Source: Roseomonas xinghualingensis (GTDB lineage Bacteria; Pseudomonadota; Alphaproteobacteria; Acetobacterales; Acetobacteraceae). Taken from it: a DNA stretch of 49,449 nt. Each line of letters opens with the position of its first letter. Within the stretch, counting starts at the first letter, position 1. The notes below the pieces were generated by a model. The model ran no database searches, was not told where the DNA came from, and saw only the letters and a list, made by a program, of their open reading frames with translations. The position numbers were made by a program, and so were the translations under genes. The stretch spans positions 1 to 49,449 of the forward strand of contig NZ_JAOXLP010000024.1 of assembly GCF_025791835.1 (NCBI RefSeq). Reading direction: 5' to 3'. This document shows, piece by piece, positions 7,799 through 17,047 of the stretch.

Positions 7799-8752
7799 AT
7801 GCGGGTTCTACTGGCTCAGCCCCGGGGCTTCTGCGCCGGGGTGGTGCGGGCGATCGAGATCGTCGAGCGTTCCCTTCAGAAATTTGGCGCGCCTGTCTAT
7901 GTTCGTCACGAAATTGTGCACAACCGCCATGTCGTTGAGAAGCTGAAGGGCAAGGGGGCAGTTTTCGTCGAGGATCTGTCCGAAATCCCGGATGGGGCGG
8001 TGACCATCTTCAGCGCCCATGGCGTGGCGCAATCCGTCATCGACGAGGCGGCGTCACGGGGTCTTCCCGTGCTGGACGCCACCTGCCCGCTGGTTTCCAA
8101 GGTTCACAGCCAGGGCAAGCGCTATGTCGCGCGTGGGCGGACCCTGGTCCTGGTGGGCCATGCGGGCCACCCCGAAGTGGAAGGCACCTTGGGGCAGGTG
8201 GGCGGAAAGGCGCATCTCGTCTCCTCTGTCGAGGATGTCGTGGCGCTGGACCTGCCGGCGGACACGCCGCTCGCCTATGTCACCCAGACGACGCTGAGCG
8301 TGGATGACACGCGCGGCATCATCGCCGCCCTGCAGGCCCGCTTCACGGATCTGGAGGGGCCGGATGTCTCCGACATCTGCTATGCGACGCAACATCGCCA
8401 GTCGGCCGTAAGGGATCTGTGCGGGGTGGTGGACCTGCTGCTGGTGGTTGGGAGCACGAAGAGCTCCAACTCCAACCGCCTGCGGGAGATCGGGAGGGAG
8501 CAGGGAATTCCCAGCTACCTCATCGCCGATGGCGACGAACTGGATCCTGCCTGGCTTCAAGGCGTGCAAACTGTGGGCCTGACCGCCGGCGCATCGGCGC
8601 CCGAGGAGCTGATCCTCGACGTCATCGAAGCGCTGCGCCGGCAGGGCGAGGTGGAGGTTGCGCAGATGGGTGGCATTCAGGAGGACATCGAGTTCCGCCT
8701 GCCCCATGAACTCCGGACCCCGGCGGCGCCGGCGGTTCAGCCCGCGCAGTAA
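7799..8752 (+). CDS. ispH: 4-hydroxy-3-methylbut-2-enyl diphosphate reductase
   Basis: 317 residues. It makes IPP and DMAPP from HMBPP in the last MEP step using a [4Fe-4S] cluster. The three cluster cysteines are visible in 'PRGFCAGV' near residue 12, 'LDATCPLV' near 96 and '[10 protein letters not shown]' near 196, along with '[11 protein letters not shown]', 'TQTTLS' and the substrate-binding '[11 protein letters not shown]' and 'GASAPE'. Start: ATG at 7799 lies 10 bases after GGAGG; an in-frame TTG at 7790 is too close to that site. It is 11 bases upstream of hpnH, linking isoprene supply to hopanoid tailoring. Confidence 0.95.
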   Translation: MRVLLAQPRGFCAGVVRAIEIVERSLQKFGAPVYVRHEIVHNRHVVEKLKGKGAVFVEDLSEIPDGAVTIFSAHGVAQSVIDEAASRGLPVLDATCPLVSKVHSQGKRYVARGRTLVLVGHAGHPEVEGTLGQVGGKAHLVSSVEDVVALDLPADTPLAYVTQTTLSVDDTRGIIAALQARFTDLEGPDVSDICYATQHRQSAVRDLCGVVDLLLVVGSTKSSNSNRLREIGREQGIPSYLIADGDELDPAWLQGVQTVGLTAGASAPEELILDVIEALRRQGEVEVAQMGGIQEDIEFRLPHELRTPAAPAVQPAQ

Positions 8753-8763
8753 GGAGCACCGTC

Positions 8764-9942
8764 TTGGGAATTCCGCTGCTGCAGGCCGCCCGGATCGGCG
8801 CCTATCTGATGAAGCAGCATCTTTCCGGGCGGAAGCGCTATCCGCTCGTGCTGATGCTGGAGCCGCTGTTCCGCTGCAACCTGGCCTGCGCCGGCTGCGG
8901 CAAGATCGATTATCCGAACGAGATCCTGAACCAGCGCCTCTCCGTGCAGGACTGCATGGAGGCGATCGACGAGTGCGGGGCGCCCGTGGTCTCCATCGCA
9001 GGCGGCGAGCCGCTGCTGCACCGGGAGATGCCGGAGATCGTCCGGGGCTATCTGGATCGCGGGAAATTCGTGATCCTCTGCACCAACGCGCTGCTGCTGG
9101 CGAAGAAGATCGACGACTACAAGCCGCATCCCGCCTTCACCTGGTCCATCCATCTGGATGGCAACCAGGCGATGCATGACAAGTCCGTCTGCCAGCGCGG
9201 CGTCTATGACAAGGCGGTGGAGGCTATCAGGCTCGTCAAATCCAAGGGATTCCGCGTCAGCATCAATTGCACGCTGTTCAATGATGCCGATCCGGCCCAG
9301 GTCGCGAGCTTCTTCGACGACATGAAGGCGCTGGGGCTGGATGGTATCACCGTCTCGCCCGGCTATGCCTATGAACGGGCGCCGGACCAGCAGCACTTCC
9401 TGAACCGCACGAAGACGAAAGAGCTGTTCCGCGGCATCCTTTCGCGCGGGAAGGGCGGCAAGGCGTGGCCCTTCAGCCAGTCCGTCATGTTCCTGAACTT
9501 CCTGGCGGGGAACGAGGCCTATCGCTGCACGCCCTGGGGCAACCCGACACGCACGGTCTTCGGATGGCAGAAGCCCTGCTATCTGCTCGGTGAAGGCTAT
9601 GCCAAGACCTTCAGGGAGCTAATGGAAGACACAGAGTGGGACAAGTACGGCGTCGGCAACTACGAGAAATGCGCCGACTGCATGGTCCATTCAGGCTTCG
9701 AGGCATCAGCGGTGAAGGACATGGTTCGGAACCCTCTGAAGGCACTGGCGGTGACGATGCGCGGCGTGCGGACGGAAGGGCCGATGGCGGAGGACATCCC
9801 GCTCGATGGGCAGCGCCCGGCGGAATATGTCTTCTCAGGCCATGTCGAGCGGAAGCTGGCCGAGATCAGGTCCGCCGGGCCCCAGACCCGGAAATCGGGG
9901 CCCCAGAAGCCGGGGGCCGAGAAGACGGTGGCCGCGGAGTAG
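8764..9942 (+). CDS. hpnH: Adenosyl-hopene transferase, radical SAM protein HpnH
   Basis: 392 residues. It adds the 5'-deoxyadenosyl group to diploptene, the first step of C35 hopanoid side-chain synthesis. The radical-SAM CxxxCxxC is 'FRCNLACAGCGK' near residue 40, followed by the SAM-binding 'SIAGGEPLLH'. Other family marks are 'WSIHLDGNQAMHD', 'VSPGYAYERAPDQQHFL' and a C-terminal cysteine patch 'YEKCADCMVHSGFE'. Start is TTG at 8764 with AAGGAG overlapping the ispH stop. The last ~35 residues are low-complexity and overlap the 3' end of convergent hpnG by 108 bases, so this tail is unlikely to be catalytic. Confidence 0.95.
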   Translation: MGIPLLQAARIGAYLMKQHLSGRKRYPLVLMLEPLFRCNLACAGCGKIDYPNEILNQRLSVQDCMEAIDECGAPVVSIAGGEPLLHREMPEIVRGYLDRGKFVILCTNALLLAKKIDDYKPHPAFTWSIHLDGNQAMHDKSVCQRGVYDKAVEAIRLVKSKGFRVSINCTLFNDADPAQVASFFDDMKALGLDGITVSPGYAYERAPDQQHFLNRTKTKELFRGILSRGKGGKAWPFSQSVMFLNFLAGNEAYRCTPWGNPTRTVFGWQKPCYLLGEGYAKTFRELMEDTEWDKYGVGNYEKCADCMVHSGFEASAVKDMVRNPLKALAVTMRGVRTEGPMAEDIPLDGQRPAEYVFSGHVERKLAEIRSAGPQTRKSGPQKPGAEKTVAAE

Positions 9943-10551
9943 GGCCCGGAAGGCCCGCTCCGCCTCCAGCCCTGTCCGGATCAGGGCGGGAAGCTGGAAA
10001 GGGCCCATCAGGAGTGAGCGCAGAACGGCGGGGAGGTCCATCCCCCCATCCGGACGCATTCCCCGCTGCGCGGCGGATGGAAGGCTGCGCTGCGCGGCGT
10101 CCGAGATCACGCGGGCAGCGGCGAAGGGCAGGGCGTGGCGCAGGGCCACGCGTGCGGCGATATGGGATTCCATGTCCACGGCTGTGGCGCCGGTGCGCCG
10201 GTGCAGGGCGGCCTTGTCCACGGCCTGCGCCACCATGACATCCGTGCCGAGCTGGAGGCCCGCCACGGCGCCTGGAAGCGTGGCGAGGAGGCGCCTGCTC
10301 CACGCCGCATCGGCTGGAAACCTTGCATCTCCATGGAGCACCGCTTCGGCCACGACCCAGTTCCCCGGCCGCAACCCTGGCGCCAGCGCGCCCGCGATGC
10401 CGATGCTGATGATGCCGCGTGCCTTTCCGGCAAGGCGTTCCAGCTCCGCCTCCAGCCGCACCTGATCGCCGCCGCCTGCCAGCACCAGGACATCCGGACT
10501 GGACAGGATGCGCCGCTCCCGCTGCAGCCCGGTGGCCGCGAGGATGGTCAC
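9835..10551 (-). CDS. hpnG: Hopanoid-associated nucleoside phosphorylase HpnG
   Basis: 238 residues of the purine/uridine phosphorylase superfamily. HpnG removes adenine from adenosylhopane to give ribosylhopane. Seen: 'GIISIGIAGALAPGLRPGNWV' near the start and 'TDVMVAQAVDKAALHRRTGA' leading to 'VDMESHIAARVA', the ribose-binding Met-Glu motif. The start is GTG at 10551, overlapping the shc stop as GTGA, consistent with translational coupling; there is no ATG in a sensible place. The C-terminal tail is Gly-Pro-Leu rich and overlaps hpnH. It is the last gene of the leftward hopanoid operon. Confidence 0.88.
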   Translation of the reverse strand: MTILAATGLQRERRILSSPDVLVLAGGGDQVRLEAELERLAGKARGIISIGIAGALAPGLRPGNWVVAEAVLHGDARFPADAAWSRRLLATLPGAVAGLQLGTDVMVAQAVDKAALHRRTGATAVDMESHIAARVALRHALPFAAARVISDAAQRSLPSAAQRGMRPDGGMDLPAVLRSLLMGPFQLPALIRTGLEAERAFRALLRGHRLLGPRLLGPRFPGLGPGGPDLGQLPLDMA

Positions 10552-12518
10552 ATGCCGTGGACCGGGCGCGTGGCATTGCCGCGCCGCAGGTTGCGGTAGC
10601 GCGCCAGGGCCCAGAGCGGGAAGAACTTCGGATAGCCGTGGTAGCGGAGATAGAAGACGCGCGGGAAGCCGCCGCCGGTATAGGCCTCCTGCTGCCACAG
10701 GCCGTTCTCGTCCTGGGTGCGGCGCAGATATTCGATGCCGCGCGCGACGGCGGGATGATCCACCGCGCCCGCCGCCATCAGCCCCAGCAGCGCCCAGGCG
10801 GTCTGCGAGGCGGTGGAGGGCGCCGGTTCATGACCGCGATAGTCGAGCTTGTAGCTCTCGCAATCCTCGCCCCAGCCGCCATCCGCATTCTGGATGGAGA
10901 TCAGCCAGTCCGCTCCCTGCCGCACACTCGGGCGGGAGTTGTCGAAGCCGGCGGCGTTCAGCGCGCAGAGGGCCGACCAGGTGCCATAGATGTAGTTCAC
11001 GCCCCAGCGGCCGAACCAGCTTCCATCGGCTTCCTGCTCGCGTTCCAGATAATCGATGGCGGCGCGCAGGCGCGGGCTTTCGGGCTTTTCGCCAAGTTGG
11101 GCGAGCATGCTGACGCAGCGCGCGCTGACATCGGCGGTGGGCGGATCGAGCAGCGCACCGTGATCGGCGAAGGGAATGTTGTTGAGGTAGTGGCGGATGT
11201 TATCAGCGTCGAAGGCACCCCAGCCGCCATTGCCGCTCTGCAGGCCGGCGGTCCATTCAGTGCCGCGGGCGATGGCTTCGTCATAGCGATCGCCGATGGG
11301 AAGCTGATGGCGCGCACGGTCCATGGCCATGACGACGACGGCGGTGTCATCCAGATCCGGATAATGCGGGTTGCGGTACTGGAAGGCCCAACCGCCGGGG
11401 CGCAGATGCGGGCGGATCTCCGCCCAGTCGCCTTTCACCTCCAGCTCCTGCAGCGGCTTCAGCCAGTCCAGGCCGCGCGCGGCGGCAGTGGCCGCGGCCT
11501 CGCCGCCCACCTCCATGAGCGCATGGGCGGCAAGGGCGGTGTCCCAGACCGGAGAGACGCAGGGCTGGCAATAGGCCTCGTCCTCCCGCGCCACCAGCAG
11601 CTTCTCGATGGCTTGGCGGGCGATGGCGCGGTCGGGATGTTCCGGCGGATAGCCGAGCGCGTCATACATCATCACGGCATTGGCCATGGCGGGGTAGATG
11701 GCGCCAAGCCCGTCCTCGCCATTCAGGCGCTCGGTGACGAACTGCACGCAGCGCTCGATGGCGCGCTGGCGCAGCGGGCGCGGCCAGAAGGGCTCCGCGA
11801 CCTTCAGCCCGCCATCTATGCCGTTGAAGAAAAGCGCCCAGGCGCGTTTCTGATGCGTGCGCATGCGGCGGGTGCGGGGGCGCTTCGCCGTAAGGAGTTC
11901 CTGGACACGCACGCTGCGCGGGTTGCGCGCCCGCACGCGCAGCGCCTGCAGCACCAGCAGGGGCACCAGCACCGTGCGGGCCCAGTAGGACATCTTCGAG
12001 AGATGGACGGGGAACCAGCGCGGCAGCAGCACCATCTCCACCGGGATGGTCGGTACGTGACGCCAGGAAATCTCGCCGAACATGGCGAGCAGGATGCGCG
12101 TGAACACATTCGCGCGCGCCGCTCCGCCATGGGCGAGGATCGCCTCGCGCGCCCGCGCCATATGCGGCGAAGCCGGATCGTCGCCGATCATCTTCAGGCA
12201 GAAATAGGCCTTCACCGAAGCGCTGATATCGAAGGCGCCACCATGGAAGAGCGGCCATCCACCGTGATCGCCCTGGATGCGGCGCAGATAGGCGCCGATC
12301 TTGCGCTCCAGCCCCGGATCATCGGCTTCACCGAGATGCTGGCGCAGCAGCACATATTCGGCGGGGATGGTGGCATCTGCCTCCAGCTCGAAGATCCAGT
12401 GGCCATCAGGCCTCTGCTCGTTCAGCAGGGCTTCGGTGGCGCGGCGAAGATCGGCCTCGATTCCATCGAGCCGGATATGCTCGGCTGTGGCGAGGACATT
12501 GCTCGGCACATCGTTCAT
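10548..12518 (-). CDS. shc: Squalene--hopene cyclase
   Basis: 656 residues, normal length for the family (HpnF). It cyclises squalene to hopene and hopanol at the membrane. The catalytic acid motif is present as PDLDDTAV (DxDDTA) around residue 390. QW repeats occur in order: EQRPDGHW, QGDHGGW, QSGNGGWGAFD, EQEADGSWFGRWG, QNADGGWGED and QDENGLW. 'PVEMVLLPRWFP' and 'FYLRYHGYPKFFPLWAL' are typical surrounding blocks. The ATG at 12518 overlaps the hpnE stop by ATGA and the gene ends overlapping hpnG, placing it within one polycistronic unit. Confidence 0.97.
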   Translation of the reverse strand: MNDVPSNVLATAEHIRLDGIEADLRRATEALLNEQRPDGHWIFELEADATIPAEYVLLRQHLGEADDPGLERKIGAYLRRIQGDHGGWPLFHGGAFDISASVKAYFCLKMIGDDPASPHMARAREAILAHGGAARANVFTRILLAMFGEISWRHVPTIPVEMVLLPRWFPVHLSKMSYWARTVLVPLLVLQALRVRARNPRSVRVQELLTAKRPRTRRMRTHQKRAWALFFNGIDGGLKVAEPFWPRPLRQRAIERCVQFVTERLNGEDGLGAIYPAMANAVMMYDALGYPPEHPDRAIARQAIEKLLVAREDEAYCQPCVSPVWDTALAAHALMEVGGEAAATAAARGLDWLKPLQELEVKGDWAEIRPHLRPGGWAFQYRNPHYPDLDDTAVVVMAMDRARHQLPIGDRYDEAIARGTEWTAGLQSGNGGWGAFDADNIRHYLNNIPFADHGALLDPPTADVSARCVSMLAQLGEKPESPRLRAAIDYLEREQEADGSWFGRWGVNYIYGTWSALCALNAAGFDNSRPSVRQGADWLISIQNADGGWGEDCESYKLDYRGHEPAPSTASQTAWALLGLMAAGAVDHPAVARGIEYLRRTQDENGLWQQEAYTGGGFPRVFYLRYHGYPKFFPLWALARYRNLRRGNATRPVHGM

Positions 12519-13789
12519 GCCGGAACCTTCTCAGGAACCGCCGCGCTTGTGGAGAGGGCGATTGCCGCAGCAGCCTCTCCGGAACGCAATGCTCCCTCGA
12601 TCGTGGCCGGCAGGCCCGTGTCGGTCCAGTCGCCGGCGAGGAGGAGATTGGACCAGCGGGTGCGGGTGGGAGGACGGCGCGCCTCCTGCGCGGGGGTGGC
12701 AGCGAAGGTGGCGCGCTTCTCCTTCACGATGCGGGAGGGCGGGGGTGGGCCGGACAGGCCATGGGCCGTGGCGACATCCCGCCAGAGGCGCCCGGCGAGG
12801 ATATCATTGTCCATCTCAAGCAAAGCATCGGCGGCGCTGGTGGTTACCGAGAGCCGGTCGGGAAAGGCGAAGACCCAGTCGGCGGTGCCGCCGATCAACC
12901 CGATCATGGCAGGCGCGCCCTCGGGCGGGGCAAGGCGGAAATGGGCGTTGACGATCGGGCGGTGCTCATCCGGCACCGTGAGGCCGGGCAGCAATTCCTG
13001 CGCAGCCCAGGGCGGGACTGCCAGGATGATGCGATCATCCGGTTCCAGCGGCACCACCTGATCAGCGAAGCGCAACTCCGTCACCTGCCCGTCCTCCAGC
13101 CCCAGCCCGCGCAGGCGTTGGCCGAGCCGGATTTCCACGCCCGCCTGGCGCAGATGCCCTAGGGCCGGATCGACGAAGGCGGCGGCGAGGGTGGGGGTGG
13201 CGATGCGGGGGCGGCTCGGGAGGCCGCCTTTCGCCAGGCTTTCGCGCATGACGGCGCCGGCCAGGTCGGCGGACCCTTCCTCTGGGGCGGTGTTCAGGAT
13301 GGACACCAGCAGGGGGCGCAACAGGCGTTCCCACAGCGCGCCCCGGCAGGGCATCACCTCGTCGATCCGGCGGCCGGGATGGGGGCGCAGCAGCCGCGCC
13401 AGCGCCAGGTAGTCGCGCGGGCGGGTACCGGGCACGCGGCGGCCAGGGGAAAGAACCCACCAGGGCAGGGGGCCGTCATTCGGGCGCAGGGTCCAGCGGG
13501 CGCCGTCGCGCAGGTCGAGGAATGGAAACTCGGCGCGATCTGGGCCGGTGAGGCGGTTTTCCGCGCCGATGGCACGCAGGTAGCGGGCGACCGCGGGATT
13601 CCCGGACAGGACGAGGTGGTTGCCGTTGTCGATCACCATGCCGAGCTGGGCATCGTGATAGGAGCGGCAGCGGCCGCCCGCCTGCCTCGCCGCGTCCGAA
13701 AGCACGACATTCACGCCACGCGCCGCCAGGGCCACGGCCGCCGAGAGCCCGGCCAGCCCGGCGCCGATGACATGGACCCGTGCCGTCAT
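12515..13789 (-). CDS. hpnE: Hydroxysqualene dehydroxylase / squalene-associated FAD-dependent desaturase
   Basis: 424 residues. An N-terminal FAD dinucleotide motif 'VHVIGAGLAGLSAAVALAAR' is followed by 'GGRCRSYHD' and a C-terminal 'LLLAGDWTDTGLPATIEGA', the FAD-closing motif of phytoene-desaturase-like enzymes. In the HpnCDE route this enzyme reduces hydroxysqualene to squalene. ATG at 13789 overlaps the hpnD stop (ATGA). The open frame extends far upstream through hpnD, but that part is a shadow. Confidence 0.92.
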   Translation of the reverse strand: MTARVHVIGAGLAGLSAAVALAARGVNVVLSDAARQAGGRCRSYHDAQLGMVIDNGNHLVLSGNPAVARYLRAIGAENRLTGPDRAEFPFLDLRDGARWTLRPNDGPLPWWVLSPGRRVPGTRPRDYLALARLLRPHPGRRIDEVMPCRGALWERLLRPLLVSILNTAPEEGSADLAGAVMRESLAKGGLPSRPRIATPTLAAAFVDPALGHLRQAGVEIRLGQRLRGLGLEDGQVTELRFADQVVPLEPDDRIILAVPPWAAQELLPGLTVPDEHRPIVNAHFRLAPPEGAPAMIGLIGGTADWVFAFPDRLSVTTSAADALLEMDNDILAGRLWRDVATAHGLSGPPPPSRIVKEKRATFAATPAQEARRPPTRTRWSNLLLAGDWTDTGLPATIEGALRSGEAAAAIALSTSAAVPEKVPA

Positions 13790-14700
13790 CCGGGCAGCCC
13801 GTGGCGCGCGACAAGCCAGAGCAGCCTTGGCTTGCCGATCCGCACGCGCCGGCGGGGAGGGGCCCAGCTCTGGACCAGCATCCTTTGCAGGATCTCGCGA
13901 TAGACCGCCTCCATCAGCCGGGGGGCCAGAAGGCGACCGTGCGGGCGGGAGCGCATTAGCCGGTCGGCGGCCGCGAAGTGGTCCAGGGCGCTGTCGGCGA
14001 GGGGGCGGCAGGCGGCATCCAGGCGCGGGTCGACGATGGCGGCGGATGGCTGGGTCGTCGTGATTCCCGCTTCGGCCAGAAATTCGCGCGGCAGGTAGAG
14101 GCGGCCCATGGCGGCGTCTTCGTCCAGGTCGCGCAGGATGTTGGTGAGCTGCAGGGCGCGGCCGAGATGGTGAGCCAGTTCCAGGCCGGAGGCCTCCCCC
14201 ATGCCGAAGACGCGGGTGGAGAGGCGGCCGACAGCGCTCGCCACCCGGTCGCAATAGAGGTCCAGCTTGTCCAGATCCGGGGCTTGGATGTCTTCCGCCA
14301 CATCCATCGCCATGCCGTCGATCACCGCGAGGAAATCGGCATGGCGCAGGCCGAAGCCCTCCACGGGACCGGCCAGGAAGGCGGCATGGCCGGCGGGCTG
14401 GCCGGCGTAGAGAGCGGCCAGATCGGCGCGCCAGCGCTCCAGTTCCACGGCGCGGGCCTCGCGCGGGCGGGTGCCGTCATCGGCGATGTCGTCCACCATC
14501 CGGCAGAAGGCATAGATGGCGAACATGGCCGCGCGCTCCGCCTTCGGCATCAGCCGCATGGGGAGGTAGAAGGAACTGCGGGCGATCTGCGCCTGGAGCG
14601 CGGCCGGATCGGGGAACGGCTGGCGGCCGGCCGCCAGCCGTTCCCGCTGCGCCGCGGGCGCCGGCATCAGGCCGCCGGGCGAAGTCTGCGACATGGTCAT
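13786..14700 (-). CDS. hpnD: Presqualene diphosphate synthase HpnD
   Basis: 304 residues of the squalene/phytoene synthase family. 'SSFYLPMRLMPKAERAAMFA' and 'FCRMVDDIADD' give the first aspartate-rich motif; 'LGRALQLTNILRDLDEDAAMGRLYLP' gives the second. This pattern fits HpnD, which joins two farnesyl diphosphates to presqualene diphosphate, rather than HpnC. ATG at 14700 overlaps the hpnB stop; a second ATG at 14694 is also possible. Only one such gene lies between hpnB and hpnE, so hpnC is absent from its usual place (see findings). Confidence 0.9.
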   Translation of the reverse strand: MTMSQTSPGGLMPAPAAQRERLAAGRQPFPDPAALQAQIARSSFYLPMRLMPKAERAAMFAIYAFCRMVDDIADDGTRPREARAVELERWRADLAALYAGQPAGHAAFLAGPVEGFGLRHADFLAVIDGMAMDVAEDIQAPDLDKLDLYCDRVASAVGRLSTRVFGMGEASGLELAHHLGRALQLTNILRDLDEDAAMGRLYLPREFLAEAGITTTQPSAAIVDPRLDAACRPLADSALDHFAAADRLMRSRPHGRLLAPRLMEAVYREILQRMLVQSWAPPRRRVRIGKPRLLWLVARHGLPG

Positions 14701-15857
14701 CCGCCGCCGGCCATGGCCTGGGCCCGGCCTTTCCACATGCCGCCCCGTCCACGCCAGACCTGCAGGGCCGATTGCAGGGTGAAGGCTGTGTAGGCCGCGC
14801 CGATGGCGGGCAGGGCGAAGCCCCAAAGGGGCGAGACGCGGTAGAAGCGCAGCATGGGCTGGAAGGAAAGCGCCATCAGCAGCCAGGCCGCCAGCCCTGC
14901 GACCTGCGCCAGGCCGGTCCCGAACAGCGCCAGGGCCAGTGGCACGAGATAGGTGAGCACCATGCCCGCCAGGGTGCCCGCGAGCAGCAGCGGCGAATAG
15001 CCAAGCTGGGCATAGGCGGAACGCGAGACCATGCGCCCGATCTCGCCGGCGCTGCCATAGGGGCGCAGGCTCCTCGCGCGGCGCGTGAGGCCCAGCCAGA
15101 TCGGGCCTTGCATCTTCAGCCGGCGGGCCAGGGCGCAATCATCGATGATCGCCGCGCGGATCGCGGCGATGCCGCCCGCCGCCTCCAATGCCTCGCGGCG
15201 CACCAACATGCAGCCGCCGGCGCCGGCCGCCATGCGGCGTTGCGGATTTGCGACCCAGGCGAAGGGGTAGAGCATCTGGAAGAAGAAGACGAAGGCCGGG
15301 ATCAGGAAGCGCTCGGCCGCATTGGCGCAGGAAAGTTCGGCCATCAGCGAGACCAGCGCATGACGCCCCTGTTCCGAACGCGCCACCAGGGCGCGCAGAT
15401 TATCGGGCGCATGGCCGATATCGGCATCGGTCAGCAGGATGTGGTCCGGCGGTGTGGTGGCTGTGGCATGGCGCACGCCCTGGTTCACGGCCCAGAGTTT
15501 CCCGGTCCAGCCTGGTGGAAGGGGCATTCCGGGCAGGATCTCCAGCCGGGTTCCAGCGCCGCGCGCGGCATGACGCGCGGCTTCCGCCGTGCCGTCATCG
15601 CTGCCGTCATCCACCAGCACGACGCGGAACTCGCCCGGATAATCCTGGCGCAGCAGGCTGCCGATCGAACGCGCGATCACATCGGCCTCGTTGCGGGCGG
15701 GCACCACGGCGACCACGCTGGGCCAGCGGGCGGGATCGGGGGGAACATCGCGGTTATCGCGTCCCCGCGCCAGCCAGAAGCCGCCGCGCGCCAGCAGGAG
15801 ATAGAGCCAGATCGCCAGCGCGAGCAGGCCCAGGCCGGGCGCCAGGGCAATGCTCAT
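14697..15857 (-). CDS. hpnB: Hopanoid-associated glycosyltransferase HpnB
   Basis: 386 residues. An N-terminal membrane segment (about residues 5-25) precedes a GT2 domain: 'PSVVAVVPARNEADVIARSI', 'VVLVDDGSDDGTAE', 'ILLTDADIGHAPD' (DxD), 'IDDCALARRLK'. Further hydrophobic helices are in the C-terminal third. It is a membrane glycosyltransferase of the hopanoid locus (TIGR03469); its sugar donor and acceptor are not settled, modification of the polar side chain being the usual proposal. ATG at 15857 overlaps the hpnA stop (ATGA). Confidence 0.88.
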   Translation of the reverse strand: MSIALAPGLGLLALAIWLYLLLARGGFWLARGRDNRDVPPDPARWPSVVAVVPARNEADVIARSIGSLLRQDYPGEFRVVLVDDGSDDGTAEAARHAARGAGTRLEILPGMPLPPGWTGKLWAVNQGVRHATATTPPDHILLTDADIGHAPDNLRALVARSEQGRHALVSLMAELSCANAAERFLIPAFVFFFQMLYPFAWVANPQRRMAAGAGGCMLVRREALEAAGGIAAIRAAIIDDCALARRLKMQGPIWLGLTRRARSLRPYGSAGEIGRMVSRSAYAQLGYSPLLLAGTLAGMVLTYLVPLALALFGTGLAQVAGLAAWLLMALSFQPMLRFYRVSPLWGFALPAIGAAYTAFTLQSALQVWRGRGGMWKGRAQAMAGGG

Positions 15858-16942
15858 GCCAGATAGCCTCCCTGCCGGAACCAGGAGAGCGCATCGGCCA
15901 CGCCCTCCTGCCAGGGGCGCGCGCTGTAGCCCAACTCCCGTTCCGCCTTTGCCGAGGTGAAGAACATCCGGTGGCGCGACATGCGCAGCCCGTCGGCGGT
16001 GAGCAGCGGCTCCTTGCCCGTGGCGCGGGCCACCGCCTCGGCACCCCAGGCCAGGGGGAAGAGCGGGGCGCGCGGCAGGCGGATGCGCGGCGCGGCGCGG
16101 CCGGTGTGGCGTGCGATCTCGGCCAGCAATTCCCGCAGCGAGAGGTTCTCGCCGCCCAGGATGTAGCGCTCCCCGATCAGGCCGCGCTCGAAGGCCAGGA
16201 GATGGCCTTCGGCGATGTCGTCCACATGGGCAAAGTTCAGTCCGGTATCGACGAAGGCGGGGATCTTGCCGCGCGCGGCATCCAGGATCACGCGGCCGGT
16301 CGGCGTCGGGCGGATGTCGCGCGGGCCGATGGGGGTGGAGGGATTCACGATCACGGCAGGCAGGCCGTTCCGCGCCACCATTTCCTCCACGGCGCGCTCG
16401 GCCAGGGTCTTGCTGCGCTTGTAGGTGCCGATGGCCTCGGCCGGGTCGAGCGGCGCGGTTTCGTCCACCGGCGCGGTGGCGCCCGCCACCTTCAGGGCGG
16501 CGACGCTGCTGGTATAGACGATCCGCTCCACGCCCGCCGCCAGCGCCTCGCGCATCAGGGCCCGCGTGCCCTCGACATTCACGCGCAGCATCACCGAGGG
16601 ATCGGGGGCCCAGAGCCGGTAATCCGCGGCAACATGGAAGAGGAAGCGGATGCCGCGCAGCGCGGTGCGGAGGGATTCCGGATCGGTCAGGTCGCCATGG
16701 ATGATTTCGCAACCAAGCCCTTCGAGATTGCCGCGCCGGCTGCTCGGGCGGACCAGCGCCCGCACGCGCAGCCCCCGCGCCAGCAGGGCACGCGTGACGG
16801 CGGAGCCGAGGAAGCCCGACCCGCCCGTCACCAGTACTGGGCTGCCGGGCGGCAGGGAGAAGGCCGTCACGGGCAGGGCATTCCCGTCCGGGGCCTCACG
16901 GAAGCCTTTGCCGCGATGGCGGCCGGCATCGTCATGGGTCAT
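15854..16942 (-). CDS. hpnA: Hopanoid-associated sugar epimerase HpnA
   Basis: 362 residues, short-chain dehydrogenase/epimerase fold. The NAD(P)-binding 'VLVTGGSGFLGSAVTRALLA' begins near residue 31; 'YTSSVAALK' and 'YKRSKTLAE' (YxxxK) provide the catalytic Ser/Tyr/Lys; 'VIVNPSTPIGPRDIRPTPTG' is typical of HpnA. The reaction is unproven, probably modification of a sugar or of the hopanoid side chain. The start at 16942 was chosen because a GGGGGGA ribosome site lies about seven bases upstream; the frame stays open further upstream but into the divergent yjbQ fragment. First gene of the leftward hopanoid operon. Confidence 0.88.
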   Translation of the reverse strand: MTHDDAGRHRGKGFREAPDGNALPVTAFSLPPGSPVLVTGGSGFLGSAVTRALLARGLRVRALVRPSSRRGNLEGLGCEIIHGDLTDPESLRTALRGIRFLFHVAADYRLWAPDPSVMLRVNVEGTRALMREALAAGVERIVYTSSVAALKVAGATAPVDETAPLDPAEAIGTYKRSKTLAERAVEEMVARNGLPAVIVNPSTPIGPRDIRPTPTGRVILDAARGKIPAFVDTGLNFAHVDDIAEGHLLAFERGLIGERYILGGENLSLRELLAEIARHTGRAAPRIRLPRAPLFPLAWGAEAVARATGKEPLLTADGLRMSRHRMFFTSAKAERELGYSARPWQEGVADALSWFRQGGYLA

Positions 16943-17047
16943 TCGGTCATCCCCCCGGCGGAGAGCATGATGCGCCCCGCCCATCGAAGACCAGCCGCCC
17001 GGCCCTGCCAACACCGCCTTTGACGTTCCAGGCAACGAGGAGACCCC
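16943..17047. promoter_or_regulatory. Divergent promoter region between hpnA and truncated yjbQ
   Basis: 105 GC-rich bases that must hold the start of the hpnABDE-shc-hpnG transcript. A TTGACG -35-like hexamer at 17020-17025 faces yjbQ but is too near its ATG for a normal promoter. GAGGAG at 17037-17042 is the yjbQ ribosome site. No clear promoter for hpnA can be named. Confidence 0.3.

Noticed and set aside
10419..13061. 880-aa plus-strand open frame opposite shc and hpnE
   Set aside because: It is antisense to two well-recognised enzymes and has no recognisable domain or ribosome site; high GC keeps such frames open.
15188..17023. 611-aa plus-strand open frame opposite hpnB and hpnA
   Set aside because: Arg/Ala/Gly-rich shadow sequence covering two real genes.
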